Shown here piece by piece: positions 48,701-58,415 of a stretch of 64,000 bases of DNA. The notes under the pieces were generated by a model that saw nothing but the letters and a program-made list of their open reading frames with translations, was not told where the DNA came from and made no database searches. This DNA comes from Sphingobacteriales bacterium (GTDB taxonomy: Bacteria > Bacteroidota > Bacteroidia > Chitinophagales > JADIYW01). The position numbers and the translations under genes were made by a program. Every line of letters begins with the position of its first letter. Within the stretch, counting starts at the first letter, position 1. The stretch spans positions 1,832,001 through 1,896,000 of the forward strand of contig CP064984.1 in the NCBI GenBank assembly GCA_016699615.1. Reading direction: 5' to 3'.

Positions 48701-49814
48701 AATAATTAAAAATATGATTTTGTCCACGTTAATTGTAATTGTAGTTTCTGCCACAGGCGGATATATCTACTTACGTCAAGAAAAATTTGGAGCATTACCC
48801 AAAGGCAAACGACTTGAGCAAATCAAAAATTCACCCAATTATAGAAATGGAAAATTTCATAACAAAGTAAAACTTCCCATGATTGCAGAAGGCTATAGCT
48901 TTTTTGACGTATTATGGACTTCCTTAACGAAAAAATTCCCACGAACAGAACCATCAGAAATTCTACCATCAATAAGAACAAATTTAAAAAAACTTCCAAT
49001 AGACAAAAATTATCTTGTATGGTTTGGACATTCGTCATTTTTAATGCAAATAGATGGAATAAAAATTTTGGTAGATCCAGTTTTTAGTGGTAATGCCTCG
49101 CCAATTCCAGGTTCTGTAAAAGCATATAAAGGTGCTGATATCTATACTGTCGATGATATACCAGAAATTGATTATTTATTGATATCACACGACCATTATG
49201 ACCATTTAGATTATGAAACTATAAAAAAACTCAATTCTAAAATAAAATATGTAGTATGTGGATTGGGCGTTGGTGCAAATTTTGAATATTGGGGATATTC
49301 TGCTGATAAAATTCTAGATAAAGATTGGGGCGATGAAATAAAAATAAATAATAACCTCTCAATTTTTGTTGAAAGCACACAACATAATTGCGCAAGAGGT
49401 TTGGCAAGAGATAAAGCACTTTGGGTTTCATATATTATCAAAACACCAACCATGCAATTATTTTATAGTGGCGATGGTGGATATGATAATAGATTTAATG
49501 AAATATATAAAAAATATGGAGTAATGGATTGGGCAATCATGGAATTTGGACAATACAATCCAGCTTGGGAATCAGTGCATGAATTGCCATATCAAGTAAT
49601 AAAAGCTACAGAAGAATTACATGCAAAACAGATGGTGCCTGTACATCATTCTAAATTTACCTTAGCAAGACATCCTTGGGATGAACCGCTAAAATTAGCA
49701 ACAGAATTATCTCAAAATAAAGAATATAAGCTAGCAACACCTATGATTGGAGAAGTACTTTGGCTAAATGATACAACACAACAATTTAAACAATGGTGGG
49801 ACGGAATAGGTTAA
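48684..49814 (+). CDS. MBL-fold metal-dependent hydrolase (NAPE-PLD/RomA-like)
   Basis: 376 residues. One N-terminal hydrophobic helix suggests export or anchoring. The metal motif HDHYDHLD is clear, with the upstream FGHSSFLMQIDGIKILVDP and the later YSGDGGYD and VPVHHSKF elements. The group includes N-acylphosphatidylethanolamine phospholipase D-like enzymes. Substrate not known here. It overlaps the epimerase. Confidence 0.82.
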   Translation: MKRTNKIIKNMILSTLIVIVVSATGGYIYLRQEKFGALPKGKRLEQIKNSPNYRNGKFHNKVKLPMIAEGYSFFDVLWTSLTKKFPRTEPSEILPSIRTNLKKLPIDKNYLVWFGHSSFLMQIDGIKILVDPVFSGNASPIPGSVKAYKGADIYTVDDIPEIDYLLISHDHYDHLDYETIKKLNSKIKYVVCGLGVGANFEYWGYSADKILDKDWGDEIKINNNLSIFVESTQHNCARGLARDKALWVSYIIKTPTMQLFYSGDGGYDNRFNEIYKKYGVMDWAIMEFGQYNPAWESVHELPYQVIKATEELHAKQMVPVHHSKFTLARHPWDEPLKLATELSQNKEYKLATPMIGEVLWLNDTTQQFKQWWDGIG

Positions 49815-49862
49815 GCTGAAAATTATGAACTCTAAATAAAAAAAATAAATATTAACTAATAT

Positions 49863-49952
49863 ATAGATTTAGGGTTTGAAGCTTTATCTCATTTTTCTTC
49901 TGCATTCAAAAAACAATTTGGAATAGCACCAACAGAGCTAGTTAGAAAATAG
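49863..49952 (+). pseudogene. AraC-family regulator, C-terminal remnant
   Basis: Reads DLGFEALSHFSSAFKKQFG then IAPTELVRK and a stop: the end of the second HTH of an AraC regulator with the rest gone. Nothing else is seen between 49815 and 49979. Confidence 0.6.
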
Positions 49953-49979
49953 GATTATCAACGATAAAAAAATAAATTT

Positions 49980-50732
49980 ATGAAAAGAAATATCTCAAAA
50001 GCATTCCAAGGAATTCCTGCAATAAAAGATAGCACCATAACATTATATCGTTCATTGCCTACTAATCAATTGGAATCATTAGGACCATTTGTGTTTGTAG
50101 ATTATTACGAAACCAAAGGCAAAAAAGGCATTGGCGATACACCTCATCCTCATGCTGGAATTGAAGTCATCAGTTATTTATTTACTGGCGAAAGTGTACA
50201 CAAAGATAGCCTCGGTAATGTTGATACACTAAGAGATGGCGATGCTCAATTTATTAAATCTGGTAAAGGAATTATTCATAAAGAAACACCACAGAGTTCT
50301 AGACGTGGCTTGCAACTTTGGACAAGTTTACCACCTGCACAAAAGTTTGATGAACCTGAATATTATTCTTATAAATCAGATACCATTCCAACATTTACAG
50401 TAAATGACAATGCTATAAAATTAGTAGCAGGTAGTTTAAATGGTCACCAAGGTATTTTGCCAACGGCAAGTCCAACGTTGTTAGCACATATTCATTTTAA
50501 TAATTTCAATAAAGTGGTTTTAAACGTAGAGGAAAGCTGGGAACTTGGCATTTATATTATTAATGGCAAAGCTATTGTTGGTGAACAAGGTCCAATTAAT
50601 ATTGGCGACTTAGTATTGCTTAGCAATGGCGACGAAATAGAAGTAACTGCATATGGAGAGCTTCCTGTAGATATTGTTTTATTAGGTGGCGAGAAAATTG
50701 ATTATCCATTATTTTTTGATGACCATTTGTGA
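49980..50732 (+). CDS. Pirin-family protein (cupin)
   Basis: 250 residues. Cupin metal motifs are visible: HPHAGIEVISY, and later GKGIIHKE. Members are iron-binding; some have quercetinase activity. Role here unknown. The TGATG at its stop begins a short pirin-like tail in another frame. Confidence 0.85.
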   Translation: MKRNISKAFQGIPAIKDSTITLYRSLPTNQLESLGPFVFVDYYETKGKKGIGDTPHPHAGIEVISYLFTGESVHKDSLGNVDTLRDGDAQFIKSGKGIIHKETPQSSRRGLQLWTSLPPAQKFDEPEYYSYKSDTIPTFTVNDNAIKLVAGSLNGHQGILPTASPTLLAHIHFNNFNKVVLNVEESWELGIYIINGKAIVGEQGPINIGDLVLLSNGDEIEVTAYGELPVDIVLLGGEKIDYPLFFDDHL

Positions 50733-50809
50733 TGGATTCACAAGAAAATATTGGAAAAGCTTACGATAATTACCACTCAGGTAAAATGGGTTCTTTGGAT
50801 AAATATTAA
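50732..50809 (+). pseudogene. Short pirin-like C-terminal remnant
   Basis: A 25-codon frame starting in the TGATG at the pirin stop reads MDSQENIGKAYDNYHSGKMG, which resembles the C-terminal helix of other pirins. It is probably what is left of a second copy. The rest, to 50906, has no gene. Confidence 0.4.
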
Positions 50810-50906
50810 AAGATAGTGTAAATAGTTTTGGATACAACAATAATCTTTCAAAAACAAAAGCCAACCAAACATATTTGGAATTTAGAGCATCGTTTAATTG
50901 ATACAA

Positions 50907-51329
50907 CTACTTTGTTATTAGCATTTTTTTGAGTGTTTTCTTGCTCTCTTTTATAAATCCTTCCTTATCTTTTTTCAAAGCCTTAAGCTCATCTTTCCGT
51001 TCTGGTGGAATGTTATAATACTTATCCATCCAAATATTTATTTCTGCCATTATTGGTAACAAATCAATTCCCTTTTCTGTCAATTGGTAAAGAACTTTTG
51101 CCTTGCTTTCGGGATGTTGCAATTTTTCAATAATGCCATTTTCGGTCAAACCTTTTAGCCGAGAAGCTAAAATATTGGTGGCAATACCTTCATCCGATTT
51201 TTGAAAATCACCATAAGTACATTGGTTTTTCATCATTAAATCCCTAACGATAAGCAATGACCATTTATCACCCCAAATATCGAGTGAACCGCTAATTGGA
51301 CAATCAGAACGTTTATTATTTTCTTCCAT
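50907..51329 (-). CDS. HxlR-family transcriptional regulator
   Basis: 140 residues from the ATG at 51329 (MEENNKRSDCPIS); a longer frame to 51431 would run through the operator region and is less likely. The winged-helix HxlR pattern is CPISGSLDIWGDKWSLLIVR and the wing SRLKGLTENGIIEK. The N-terminal cysteine often senses oxidants or electrophiles. Divergent from the hydrolase gene at 51438. Confidence 0.85.
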   Translation of the reverse strand: MEENNKRSDCPISGSLDIWGDKWSLLIVRDLMMKNQCTYGDFQKSDEGIATNILASRLKGLTENGIIEKLQHPESKAKVLYQLTEKGIDLLPIMAEINIWMDKYYNIPPERKDELKALKKDKEGFIKESKKTLKKMLITK

Positions 51330-51351
51330 TTCAAAAAAATATTTTAAAAAC

Positions 51352-51400
51352 ACTTGCAAATTAAAAGTTGTTTTATAACTTTGTACTTGCAATTTGAAAG
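51352..51400. promoter_or_regulatory. HxlR operator direct repeats overlapping the 51438 promoter
   Basis: ACTTGCAAATTAAAAG (51352-51367) and ACTTGCAATTTGAAAG (51385-51400) are near-identical and 33 bases apart. They flank and overlap a promoter for the plus-strand gene: TTG at 51354-51356, 19 bases, then TAACTTTG at 51376-51383. The HxlR product encoded next door is the obvious candidate binder. Confidence 0.6.
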
Positions 51401-51437
51401 CAAAATTATAATTTATAACTTTTAAAAACAAATAAAA

Positions 51438-52277
51438 ATGGAAAATTACACATATGCTACTGTACCTACGCAGTCTATAGAAGCAAACGGAATCACATTC
51501 GCTTATCGTTCTTATGGTAAAGAAGGTGAATTACCAATTATTTATTTTCAGCATTTAGCGGGTACGCTTGACAATGCAGATCCTCGGATTATGGACGGAA
51601 TAGCAAAACATCATCAAATTATTTCTTTTGATTTAAGAGGAATTGGTGCAACAACAGGCGAAACACCTGATAGTATTTATGCTATGGCTGATGATGCTAT
51701 TGCATTTATCGAAGCATTAGGTTTTGACAAAGTAAATGTTCTTGCGTTTTCTTTAGGTGGTTTTATAGCCCAAGAAGTATTAGTTAAAAAGCCTGAATTG
51801 ATTAATAAAATAATTCTTGCAGGAACAGGTCCAAGAGGTGGCGAAGGCATTAGCGATGTAGTTTGGACAACTTATTGGGATATGGCAAAAGGCTTTTTCA
51901 CTTTCCAAGACCCTAAAGTATTCTTATTTTTTAATCGTGATGAAATTGGAAAATTAGCTGCACATCAATTTATTGACCGCATCAATGAACGAAAAGAAAA
52001 TCGTGATAAAGACATAAAAATTAATGCTTTTCAAACCCAATTAAAAGCAATCAAAAGTTGGGGGCACGATACACCAGCCGATTTATCAGTTTATAATCTT
52101 CCTGTTTTTGTAGTCAATGGCGATAATGATAGAATGGTACCAACACCTAATTCATACGACCTTGCAAAACGTTTTCCAAATGCGGAGTTGAAAATTTATG
52201 AAGATGCAGGACACGGTGGTATTTTTCAATACTACGAAGATTTTACAAGACGAGCATTAGATTTTTTCACTAAATAA
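51438..52277 (+). CDS. Alpha/beta hydrolase
   Basis: 279 residues. Nucleophile FSLGGF (Ser about 106), acid near VVNGDNDRMVP, histidine in DAGHGG. Single-domain soluble enzyme of the haloperoxidase/esterase type. It is divergent from the HxlR gene and shares its operator, and it is followed by a dehydrogenase, so both are probably HxlR-controlled. Confidence 0.87.
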   Translation: MENYTYATVPTQSIEANGITFAYRSYGKEGELPIIYFQHLAGTLDNADPRIMDGIAKHHQIISFDLRGIGATTGETPDSIYAMADDAIAFIEALGFDKVNVLAFSLGGFIAQEVLVKKPELINKIILAGTGPRGGEGISDVVWTTYWDMAKGFFTFQDPKVFLFFNRDEIGKLAAHQFIDRINERKENRDKDIKINAFQTQLKAIKSWGHDTPADLSVYNLPVFVVNGDNDRMVPTPNSYDLAKRFPNAELKIYEDAGHGGIFQYYEDFTRRALDFFTK

Positions 52278-52336
52278 ATTATTTACCTATTGAAATAATT
52301 TCCCAATTTTAATCCTAACACTAAAAAATAATAAAA

Positions 52337-53350
52337 ATGCAGTACCACAAAATTAAACTAACAGAGTTTGGAGATATAGATGTTTTAAAATATGTTACCG
52401 AAAACGAGCTTCCAGAACCTAAGGTAGGACAAGTGCGTGTAAAAGTATTGGCAACCAGTGCTGCCTATACTGATACATTAATTCGCAGAGGTATTTATCC
52501 CGATGTTCCAAAAAAAATGTTACCGCTTTCGCCAGGTTATGATATGGTGGGTGTTGTCGATAAATTAGGAAGTGGCGTAAACAATCTAAAAGTTGGTCAA
52601 AAAGTAGCTGAACTTACTGTAATTGGTGCTTATTCAGAATATATGATTTTGGAGGCTGATAAACTCGCCATTGTACCTGACGGTGTGGACGATGCGGACG
52701 CAGTAAGTTTAATACTTACTTATGTTACAGCCTATCAAATGTTACATCGTGTAGCCAAGGTAAAGAAGGGCGATGTTATTTTAATTCACGGTGCAGGTGG
52801 TGCTGTTGGTACTGCATTTTTGCAATTGGGTCAATTAATGGGATTGAAAATGTATGGCACCGCTTCAGCAAGCCAAAAAGCATACATTGAAAGTTTTGGA
52901 GGAATATTTATTGATTATAAAAACCAAGACTTTTTACAAGTTATAAAACAAAATGAACCGGGCGGAATAGATGCCGTCTTTGATCCTATGGGTGGCGATT
53001 ATTTCCCTCGTTCCTTAAAGACTTTGAAAAAAGAGGGAACCTTAGTCGGTTTTGGTTTTCAAAATGCAGCAAGTGGAAAAGGTGGCAATAAATACATTGA
53101 CTTCATCAAGATTATGATTTGGGATTTATTACCAACCAAACCCAATTCTAAATTTTATTTGATTGGCGATTGGCATAAAAAACAACACGAATTTTTTAAG
53201 CAAGACTTAGCTACGCTTTTCGAATTATTGAAACAGGGAAAAATAAATCCAAATGTATTCAAAAGAATGCCGCTAAAAGATGCCAAAGAAGCCCACCGAA
53301 TGATTGAAAATGGAGAAGCAAAAGGAAAAATAGTTTTAGTGATGGAGTAA
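52337..53350 (+). CDS. Medium-chain dehydrogenase/quinone reductase-family protein
   Basis: 337 residues. GroES-like N-terminus and cofactor motif GAGGAVGTAFLQLGQ. Catalytic zinc ligands are not obvious, so the zeta-crystallin/quinone oxidoreductase branch is more likely. It starts 60 bases after the hydrolase and is probably co-transcribed under HxlR control. Confidence 0.87.
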   Translation: MQYHKIKLTEFGDIDVLKYVTENELPEPKVGQVRVKVLATSAAYTDTLIRRGIYPDVPKKMLPLSPGYDMVGVVDKLGSGVNNLKVGQKVAELTVIGAYSEYMILEADKLAIVPDGVDDADAVSLILTYVTAYQMLHRVAKVKKGDVILIHGAGGAVGTAFLQLGQLMGLKMYGTASASQKAYIESFGGIFIDYKNQDFLQVIKQNEPGGIDAVFDPMGGDYFPRSLKTLKKEGTLVGFGFQNAASGKGGNKYIDFIKIMIWDLLPTKPNSKFYLIGDWHKKQHEFFKQDLATLFELLKQGKINPNVFKRMPLKDAKEAHRMIENGEAKGKIVLVME

Positions 53351-53404
53351 TGGTGTTGTTTTTAAGTAACACTAATCAAATTCCTTATGGCTTTTTTAGA
53401 GGCG

Positions 53405-53462
53405 TTTAATTGAATTATTATGCCACAAATACACGAGTAAAATCATTCGGGAATTTGTGACA
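53405..53462. repeat. Intergenic palindromic repeat (GCCACAAAT/ATTTGTGAC type)
   Basis: Imperfect inverted repeat GCCACAAAT ... ATTTGTGAC with CACGAGT and ATTCGGG inside, between the dehydrogenase and an AraC gene. Related CACGAAT/ATTCGTG sequences occur at about 37850, 56567, 57738 and 58343. This looks like a dispersed intergenic repeat family. Confidence 0.45.
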
Positions 53463-53470
53463 CTTCAATA

Positions 53471-54292
53471 CTAACTCAATCTTTCCCGATACTCTTTCGG
53501 TGTCATACCTATTAGTTTTTTTACATAATGTGTAAAGAATGAACGACTCGAAAAATTCATTTCATCGGCTATTTCCGAAATATTAAAGTTGTTATTCTGT
53601 AATAGTAAAACTATCCTATCTTTCGCACTTCGTTGAATCCATTCTGAAGCTGTTGTATTTGAATTTTGTTTACAAATAAAATTCAAATACTTAGCGGTTA
53701 TGTGTAGTTGATCAGCATAAAATTGCACTTCCCGTTCCTGCATACAATGCACTAAAATTAAATTTTGAAAACGTTCGTACAAAGTCCCAGTTTGCACGGT
53801 TCGTTTTCTTCTTTGGTAAGCATTTGAGAAAATATTCCACATTTGAAATAAGAATAAATTCATTTCTAGTCGCAACACATCTTCATAAAAAAGATGTTTG
53901 CTTTCTAAATAACAATCGTTTAGCCGATTGAAATTTTTGAGCACCGTAACCTTGTCACTCGGCTTGTTCATTTTCTGAATAGGATTATCGCGAGAATACA
54001 GTTGAACGTCAATACTCCAGTTTCTGTCTGGTATATTATCCATTAAAAATTGCTTTTCTACCAACAAAACACTTGCTTCAAAATCCTTTGAAAATGAAAT
54101 TTCCTTAACATCACTTTCTGCAAACCAAAATACAAAACCACCTTTTAAACATTCATATTTTCTGTCTTTAAATATAAATTCGAGTTTGCCTTTATGGCAG
54201 TAAATATGTGTTTGATAGAATGTTAGAAATTGCCTTGGCAAATCTTTTAATCTACCGACATCCATCAAGATAATTCGTTGCTTGCTTTCCAT
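53471..54292 (-). CDS. AraC-family transcriptional regulator
   Basis: 273 residues. The C-terminal HTH pair reads FNISEIADEMNFSSRSFFTHY; the N-terminal sensor is cupin-like. Divergent from the acetyltransferase at 54406, so it may control it and the following genes. Confidence 0.88.
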   Translation of the reverse strand: MESKQRIILMDVGRLKDLPRQFLTFYQTHIYCHKGKLEFIFKDRKYECLKGGFVFWFAESDVKEISFSKDFEASVLLVEKQFLMDNIPDRNWSIDVQLYSRDNPIQKMNKPSDKVTVLKNFNRLNDCYLESKHLFYEDVLRLEMNLFLFQMWNIFSNAYQRRKRTVQTGTLYERFQNLILVHCMQEREVQFYADQLHITAKYLNFICKQNSNTTASEWIQRSAKDRIVLLLQNNNFNISEIADEMNFSSRSFFTHYVKKLIGMTPKEYRERLS

Positions 54293-54405
54293 TTGAATTT
54301 AAATAATCATTGCGGTGCAAAATAGGTGATATTTGACATTATTATAGAAATATGTGTAACAAATGTAGCAAATTATCACTTTATCTTTGTAATAGAAAAA
54401 TTTTA

Positions 54406-54975
54406 ATGATGGAAACACAGAGCATAAACATATTTCAAAGGCTTTTAAATGGCGAAGCTGTTTCGTTTGGTGATAAAGATTATTTCCACATCGGAAATGC
54501 GTGTAACGAAACACGTAAGTTGTTAGTGCAATTGAACAGCGAAACAGATTTAGGAGAAATCAGGAAACTGTTAAGCCAAATTACAGGCTCTGAAATAGCA
54601 GATACTACAACCGTTTTCCCACCCTTTCAAATCAACTACGGAAAGAATACCAAAATCGGGAAGAATGTGTTTGTCAATTTCGATTGTACCATTCTCGATT
54701 TAGGAGGTGTTACCATTGAAGACAACGTAATGCTTGCCCCAAAAGTGAGTTTGCTTTCCGAAGGACACCCAGTTTCTCCCAAAGAACGTCAAACCTTGAC
54801 AACAGGGAAAATTCACATCAAAAAAAATGCTTGGATTGGTGCTAATGCCACCATTTTACAAGGGGTTACTATTGGCGAAAATGTGGTTGTTGCAGCAGGA
54901 GCAGTCGTTTCTAAAGACGTTCCTGACAATGTCATTGTTGGCGGAATTCCTGCGAAAATTATTAAAGAAATTTAA
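54406..54975 (+). CDS. Hexapeptide-repeat O-acetyltransferase (maltose/galactoside type)
   Basis: About 189 residues from the ATGATG at 54406. A left-handed beta-helix of hexapeptide repeats fills the C-terminal half (IGKNVFVNFDCTI, IGANATILQGVTIGENVVVA). It transfers an acetyl group from CoA to a sugar. A -7-like TATCTTTG lies just upstream, at about 54383. Confidence 0.87.
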   Translation: MMETQSINIFQRLLNGEAVSFGDKDYFHIGNACNETRKLLVQLNSETDLGEIRKLLSQITGSEIADTTTVFPPFQINYGKNTKIGKNVFVNFDCTILDLGGVTIEDNVMLAPKVSLLSEGHPVSPKERQTLTTGKIHIKKNAWIGANATILQGVTIGENVVVAAGAVVSKDVPDNVIVGGIPAKIIKEI

Positions 54976-54987
54976 AAATAATTTACA

Positions 54988-55467
54988 ATGAAAACTCTAC
55001 TTTTTACACTAATGAGTTTTTTGTGTTTGAGTATCTCGGCTTGTTCAAAAAATGATGGTAACTTAACTAATAATCCAACGGTAACAAACCCAACAGATAG
55101 CACCAATACATCAGAATCAATGAATTTAATAATCACCATCAATAACACGGCATTCACGGCGACATTACTAGATAATGCTTCTGCAAAAGCCTTTAAAGCA
55201 CTCTTGCCCATGACGCTTACTATGAATGAGTTGAACAATAATGAAAAATATGCCGATTTGCCTAATAGTTTACCTACAAACGCAAGTAATCCGGGAATCA
55301 TTCAAAATGGCGATTTAATGCTTTACGGCAACAATGTTTTGGTATTGTTTTACAAAACGTTTTCAACATCCTATTCCTACACCAAAATTGGGAAAATAGA
55401 TAATACGGAGGGCTTAACAACTGCTTTAGGCACAGGCAATCCAACAGTAAAATTTGAATTAGAATAA
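54988..55467 (+). CDS. Cyclophilin-like fold lipoprotein
   Basis: 159 residues. Lipoprotein signal ending LSISAC. After a T/N/S-rich linker, the domain (INNTAFTATLLDNASAKAF, YGNNVLVLFY, IGKIDN) fits the cyclophilin-like DUF369 group. Function unknown. It is 12 bases after the acetyltransferase and 18 before the hydrolase. Confidence 0.75.
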   Translation: MKTLLFTLMSFLCLSISACSKNDGNLTNNPTVTNPTDSTNTSESMNLIITINNTAFTATLLDNASAKAFKALLPMTLTMNELNNNEKYADLPNSLPTNASNPGIIQNGDLMLYGNNVLVLFYKTFSTSYSYTKIGKIDNTEGLTTALGTGNPTVKFELE

Positions 55468-55485
55468 TCTTTAAAATAGTTTATA

Positions 55486-56538
55486 ATGAAACATATAATC
55501 ACAACCCTTGCATTGGTGTTCTTCTTTATGGGAACTACCTTTAGTCAGGCTCAACAATCAAAATCGAAAGAATCAAACAAAATGGAAAATATTGACCATT
55601 ATACATTTCAACTCAATGAAAAAGTAACACGCAAAAAAGTAAACTTCAAAAACCGCTATGGTATTATTTTAGTTGGCGATTTGTACACCCCAAAAAATAT
55701 AGGCGAACAAAAACTTCCCGCATTAGTGATATGCGGACCTTTCGGAACAGTAAAAGAACAATCATCAGGATTGTATGCCAACGAATTGGCAACAAGAGGA
55801 TTTATAGTATTGGCTTTCGACCCTTCTTATACTGGAGAAAGCAGCGGGGAACCAAGAAACATTGCATCGCCCGACATTAGTACAGAAGATTTTAGTGCTG
55901 CCGTAGATTTTATTGGATTACAAAATGAAGTCGATAGAAATAAAATCGGAATTATCGGAATTTGTGGTTTTGGAGGTTTCGCCTTAAATGCTACCGCTGT
56001 AGATAAACGCGTAAAAGCCGTTGCTACTACCAGTATGTATGACATTTCACGTGTGAATGCCGAGGGCTATTTCGGTTCGATGACACCCGAACAACGCACA
56101 AAAATTCTGGAAGAAATGAGCTTGCAACGTTGGGAAGATGCAAAAAACGGTACACCAAAATATCCGGAAAATGGATTAGGGCAGACCAATGAAAAATCAC
56201 CACAATTTGTAAGGGAATATTATGATTATTACAAAACAGATAGAGGTTTTCACGAACGTTCATTAAACTCCAATGGAGCTTGGACTGCCACTAATGCAAT
56301 GTCCTTTATGAATATGCCATTGCTGACCTATATCAAAGAAATAGCACCAAGACCAATACTGTTAATTGCAGGCGAAAATGCACATTCACGATATATGAGC
56401 GAGGACACCTATAAAAACGCAACCGAGCCAAAGGAGCTACTGATTATTCCTAATGCTGTCCACGTAGATTTATACGATAAAATGAATAAAATTCCTTTTG
56501 ATAAATTAGAATCTTTCTTTAAAGAGAATTTGAAGTAA
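55486..56538 (+). CDS. Exported alpha/beta hydrolase (YcjY-like)
   Basis: 350 residues with a signal peptide (1-22). The nucleophile elbow is GIIGICGFGGFALN, with cysteine in the usual serine position, as in YcjY and dienelactone hydrolase-like proteins; VKAVATTSMYD follows. Substrate unknown. Probably in one transcript with the acetyltransferase and lipoprotein. Confidence 0.8.
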   Translation: MKHIITTLALVFFFMGTTFSQAQQSKSKESNKMENIDHYTFQLNEKVTRKKVNFKNRYGIILVGDLYTPKNIGEQKLPALVICGPFGTVKEQSSGLYANELATRGFIVLAFDPSYTGESSGEPRNIASPDISTEDFSAAVDFIGLQNEVDRNKIGIIGICGFGGFALNATAVDKRVKAVATTSMYDISRVNAEGYFGSMTPEQRTKILEEMSLQRWEDAKNGTPKYPENGLGQTNEKSPQFVREYYDYYKTDRGFHERSLNSNGAWTATNAMSFMNMPLLTYIKEIAPRPILLIAGENAHSRYMSEDTYKNATEPKELLIIPNAVHVDLYDKMNKIPFDKLESFFKENLK

Positions 56539-56678
56539 AATTTAATACTTAAATATTGTCACTAATGCACGAATAAAAATAATTCATGTATTCGTGGCAA
56601 AATAAAAAATGAAAATTTAAATTTGAATACGGCTTCGCTATATAATTTTTAAACCTAAAAAAACTTACCTTATTCAAA

Positions 56679-57694
56679 ATGAAATATTTCCTCACTTAAT
56701 TTTGTTCATTTTTCTTAATATCTTTTTCTCAAGCTCAAAAAACATTGAAATACAGCGACCACGAATCGCCAAATGAAATGAGAACTTTGTTCTTGAAAAA
56801 TGTTTTTTTCCTGCGATTGAAAAAGAGTCAAAAGGACGAATAAAGACCGATGCGTATTGGAATGGTGAACTTTCTATTTCTTATGATGCTTTAAAGAAAA
56901 TTGGCGAAGGCGATACGATTGATATAACAACAATTGTTCCAGAATATGCAGCAAAAGAGTTGCCTCGTCTGCAAATTTTTAAAAGTTTTTTGGTAGGACC
57001 AAGTGGCAAAAAACAAGTATCATTCTTTAGAAAAATGTTTGAAACAGTTCCTGAATTCACAACAGAACTTCAGCAAAACAATGTGGTTCCGATATTTCTT
57101 TCCACAGGATATGGCGTTGGTTTTTTCAGTAAAAATCAAATCGACTCACTATCGGATTTAAAAAATAAAACTTGGCGAACTGCAAGTTTTTGGCATAGAG
57201 ATTATCTTAAAAAATTTGGTTCCATACCTGTTTCAATTCCCTGGGGACCAGAAGTATATAAAGCATTTGAAGAAAACAGATTAGATGGTTTAATGGTAAA
57301 CATAGATGGTGCTTATCAATTAAAAGTGTATGAACAAGCTCCGTATCTTCTGACATCAAAAAAGCTCTGGTTAGGACATCTTTATATTGTATCCATCAAC
57401 AAAAATATTTGGGAAAGGTTAGAGCAAATAGATAAAGATGCCATACTAAGAGCTGCTGCGAAGTCCTATAAAAAATTGGGCAAAATAATGGATGAAAGCT
57501 ACAAGGAACAATTAGTAAAATTGGCAGAAAAAGGTGTAAAATATAGAGTACTTTCAAAGAAAGAAGTAAAGGATTTTGAGAACAATATTCAATACAATTT
57601 GATACAACAAGATTGGATAAAAGAACAAGAATTAAAAAGTGTAAATGATTTGAATAGCATTTTAGAAAAAATGAAAAACATGTTAAGAAAATAG
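56679..57694 (+). pseudogene. TRAP transporter solute-binding protein (DctP-like), broken
   Basis: Periplasmic substrate receptor. From the start (MKYFLT) an in-frame TAA interrupts the signal peptide. A second lesion is in the run of seven T at 56803-56809; an eighth restores FFPAIEKESKG. The remainder (IDITTIVPEYAAKELPRLQ to the end) is intact with ENRLDGLMVNID. No TRAP membrane subunits (DctQ, DctM) are in the window, so it is an orphan. Confidence 0.72.
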
Positions 57695-57775
57695 TTGAAA
57701 TTAGACGCTAACAATTTTGTAAGCTATTTATATTTTCCACGAATATACAAATTTAATTCAATCAAATAGTTGAGC

Positions 57776-58276
57776 TTATTCAATTTTATATTCTTTTACC
57801 AATTCAAAATAGGCTGCGTTTCTTTTTGAATTATAGGTATCAAAAATTAACAGTATTAATACTAATAAAATAAACGCAATAGAAAATCCTTTCCAATAGT
57901 AGCTTTTTGTAAATACAGTTATCCAAATAAGTATAGTTGTGATAGTAGCAAATGCAATAAAAGCATAACGAAAGGTAACGTTCATTACCTTTTCCATTCT
58001 TATAATTTCTGATTCTTTCAATACAAGTTCTGTTTCCGATTGTCTTGTTGATAATTGTGCAATCTTTTGATTGTTGAATTTTAAAGCAGAGAAACCACCT
58101 ACGACTAAAATAATACCAACGATAAACAAACCTGTGCCAAAACCTTTTGATATGGGATTTTCAAAAAATTTCAACCAAAGTAAAAGTCCAACTAATAGAA
58201 AAATGATTCCTATTGAAACAAAATAAGGTACTCCTAATTTCTCTCCATTATAATATTGATAGATATGTTGTAACAT
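57776..58276 (-). CDS. Four-helix integral membrane protein, unknown function
   Basis: 166 residues with four hydrophobic segments at about 18-37, 48-65, 104-120 and 130-147 and a charged coil-like stretch between the second and third. No family recognised. Lone minus-strand gene. Confidence 0.7.
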   Translation of the reverse strand: MLQHIYQYYNGEKLGVPYFVSIGIIFLLVGLLLWLKFFENPISKGFGTGLFIVGIILVVGGFSALKFNNQKIAQLSTRQSETELVLKESEIIRMEKVMNVTFRYAFIAFATITTILIWITVFTKSYYWKGFSIAFILLVLILLIFDTYNSKRNAAYFELVKEYKIE

Positions 58277-58415
58277 GGTTATATTTTTTTAGTTTCAAAT
58301 TTAATTAATTTGCTTCAAATACACCTATGATTTTTATTAATACATTCGTGTCATTATTATATTAAATCAATCAGATAAAAATAACTTATTTATATTTGAA
58401 ATAAGAAAGCAACAA

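Noticed and set aside
54299..54514. Minus-strand frame of 71 residues overlapping the acetyltransferase start
   Set aside because: Shadow of the plus-strand acetyltransferase gene and its promoter region.
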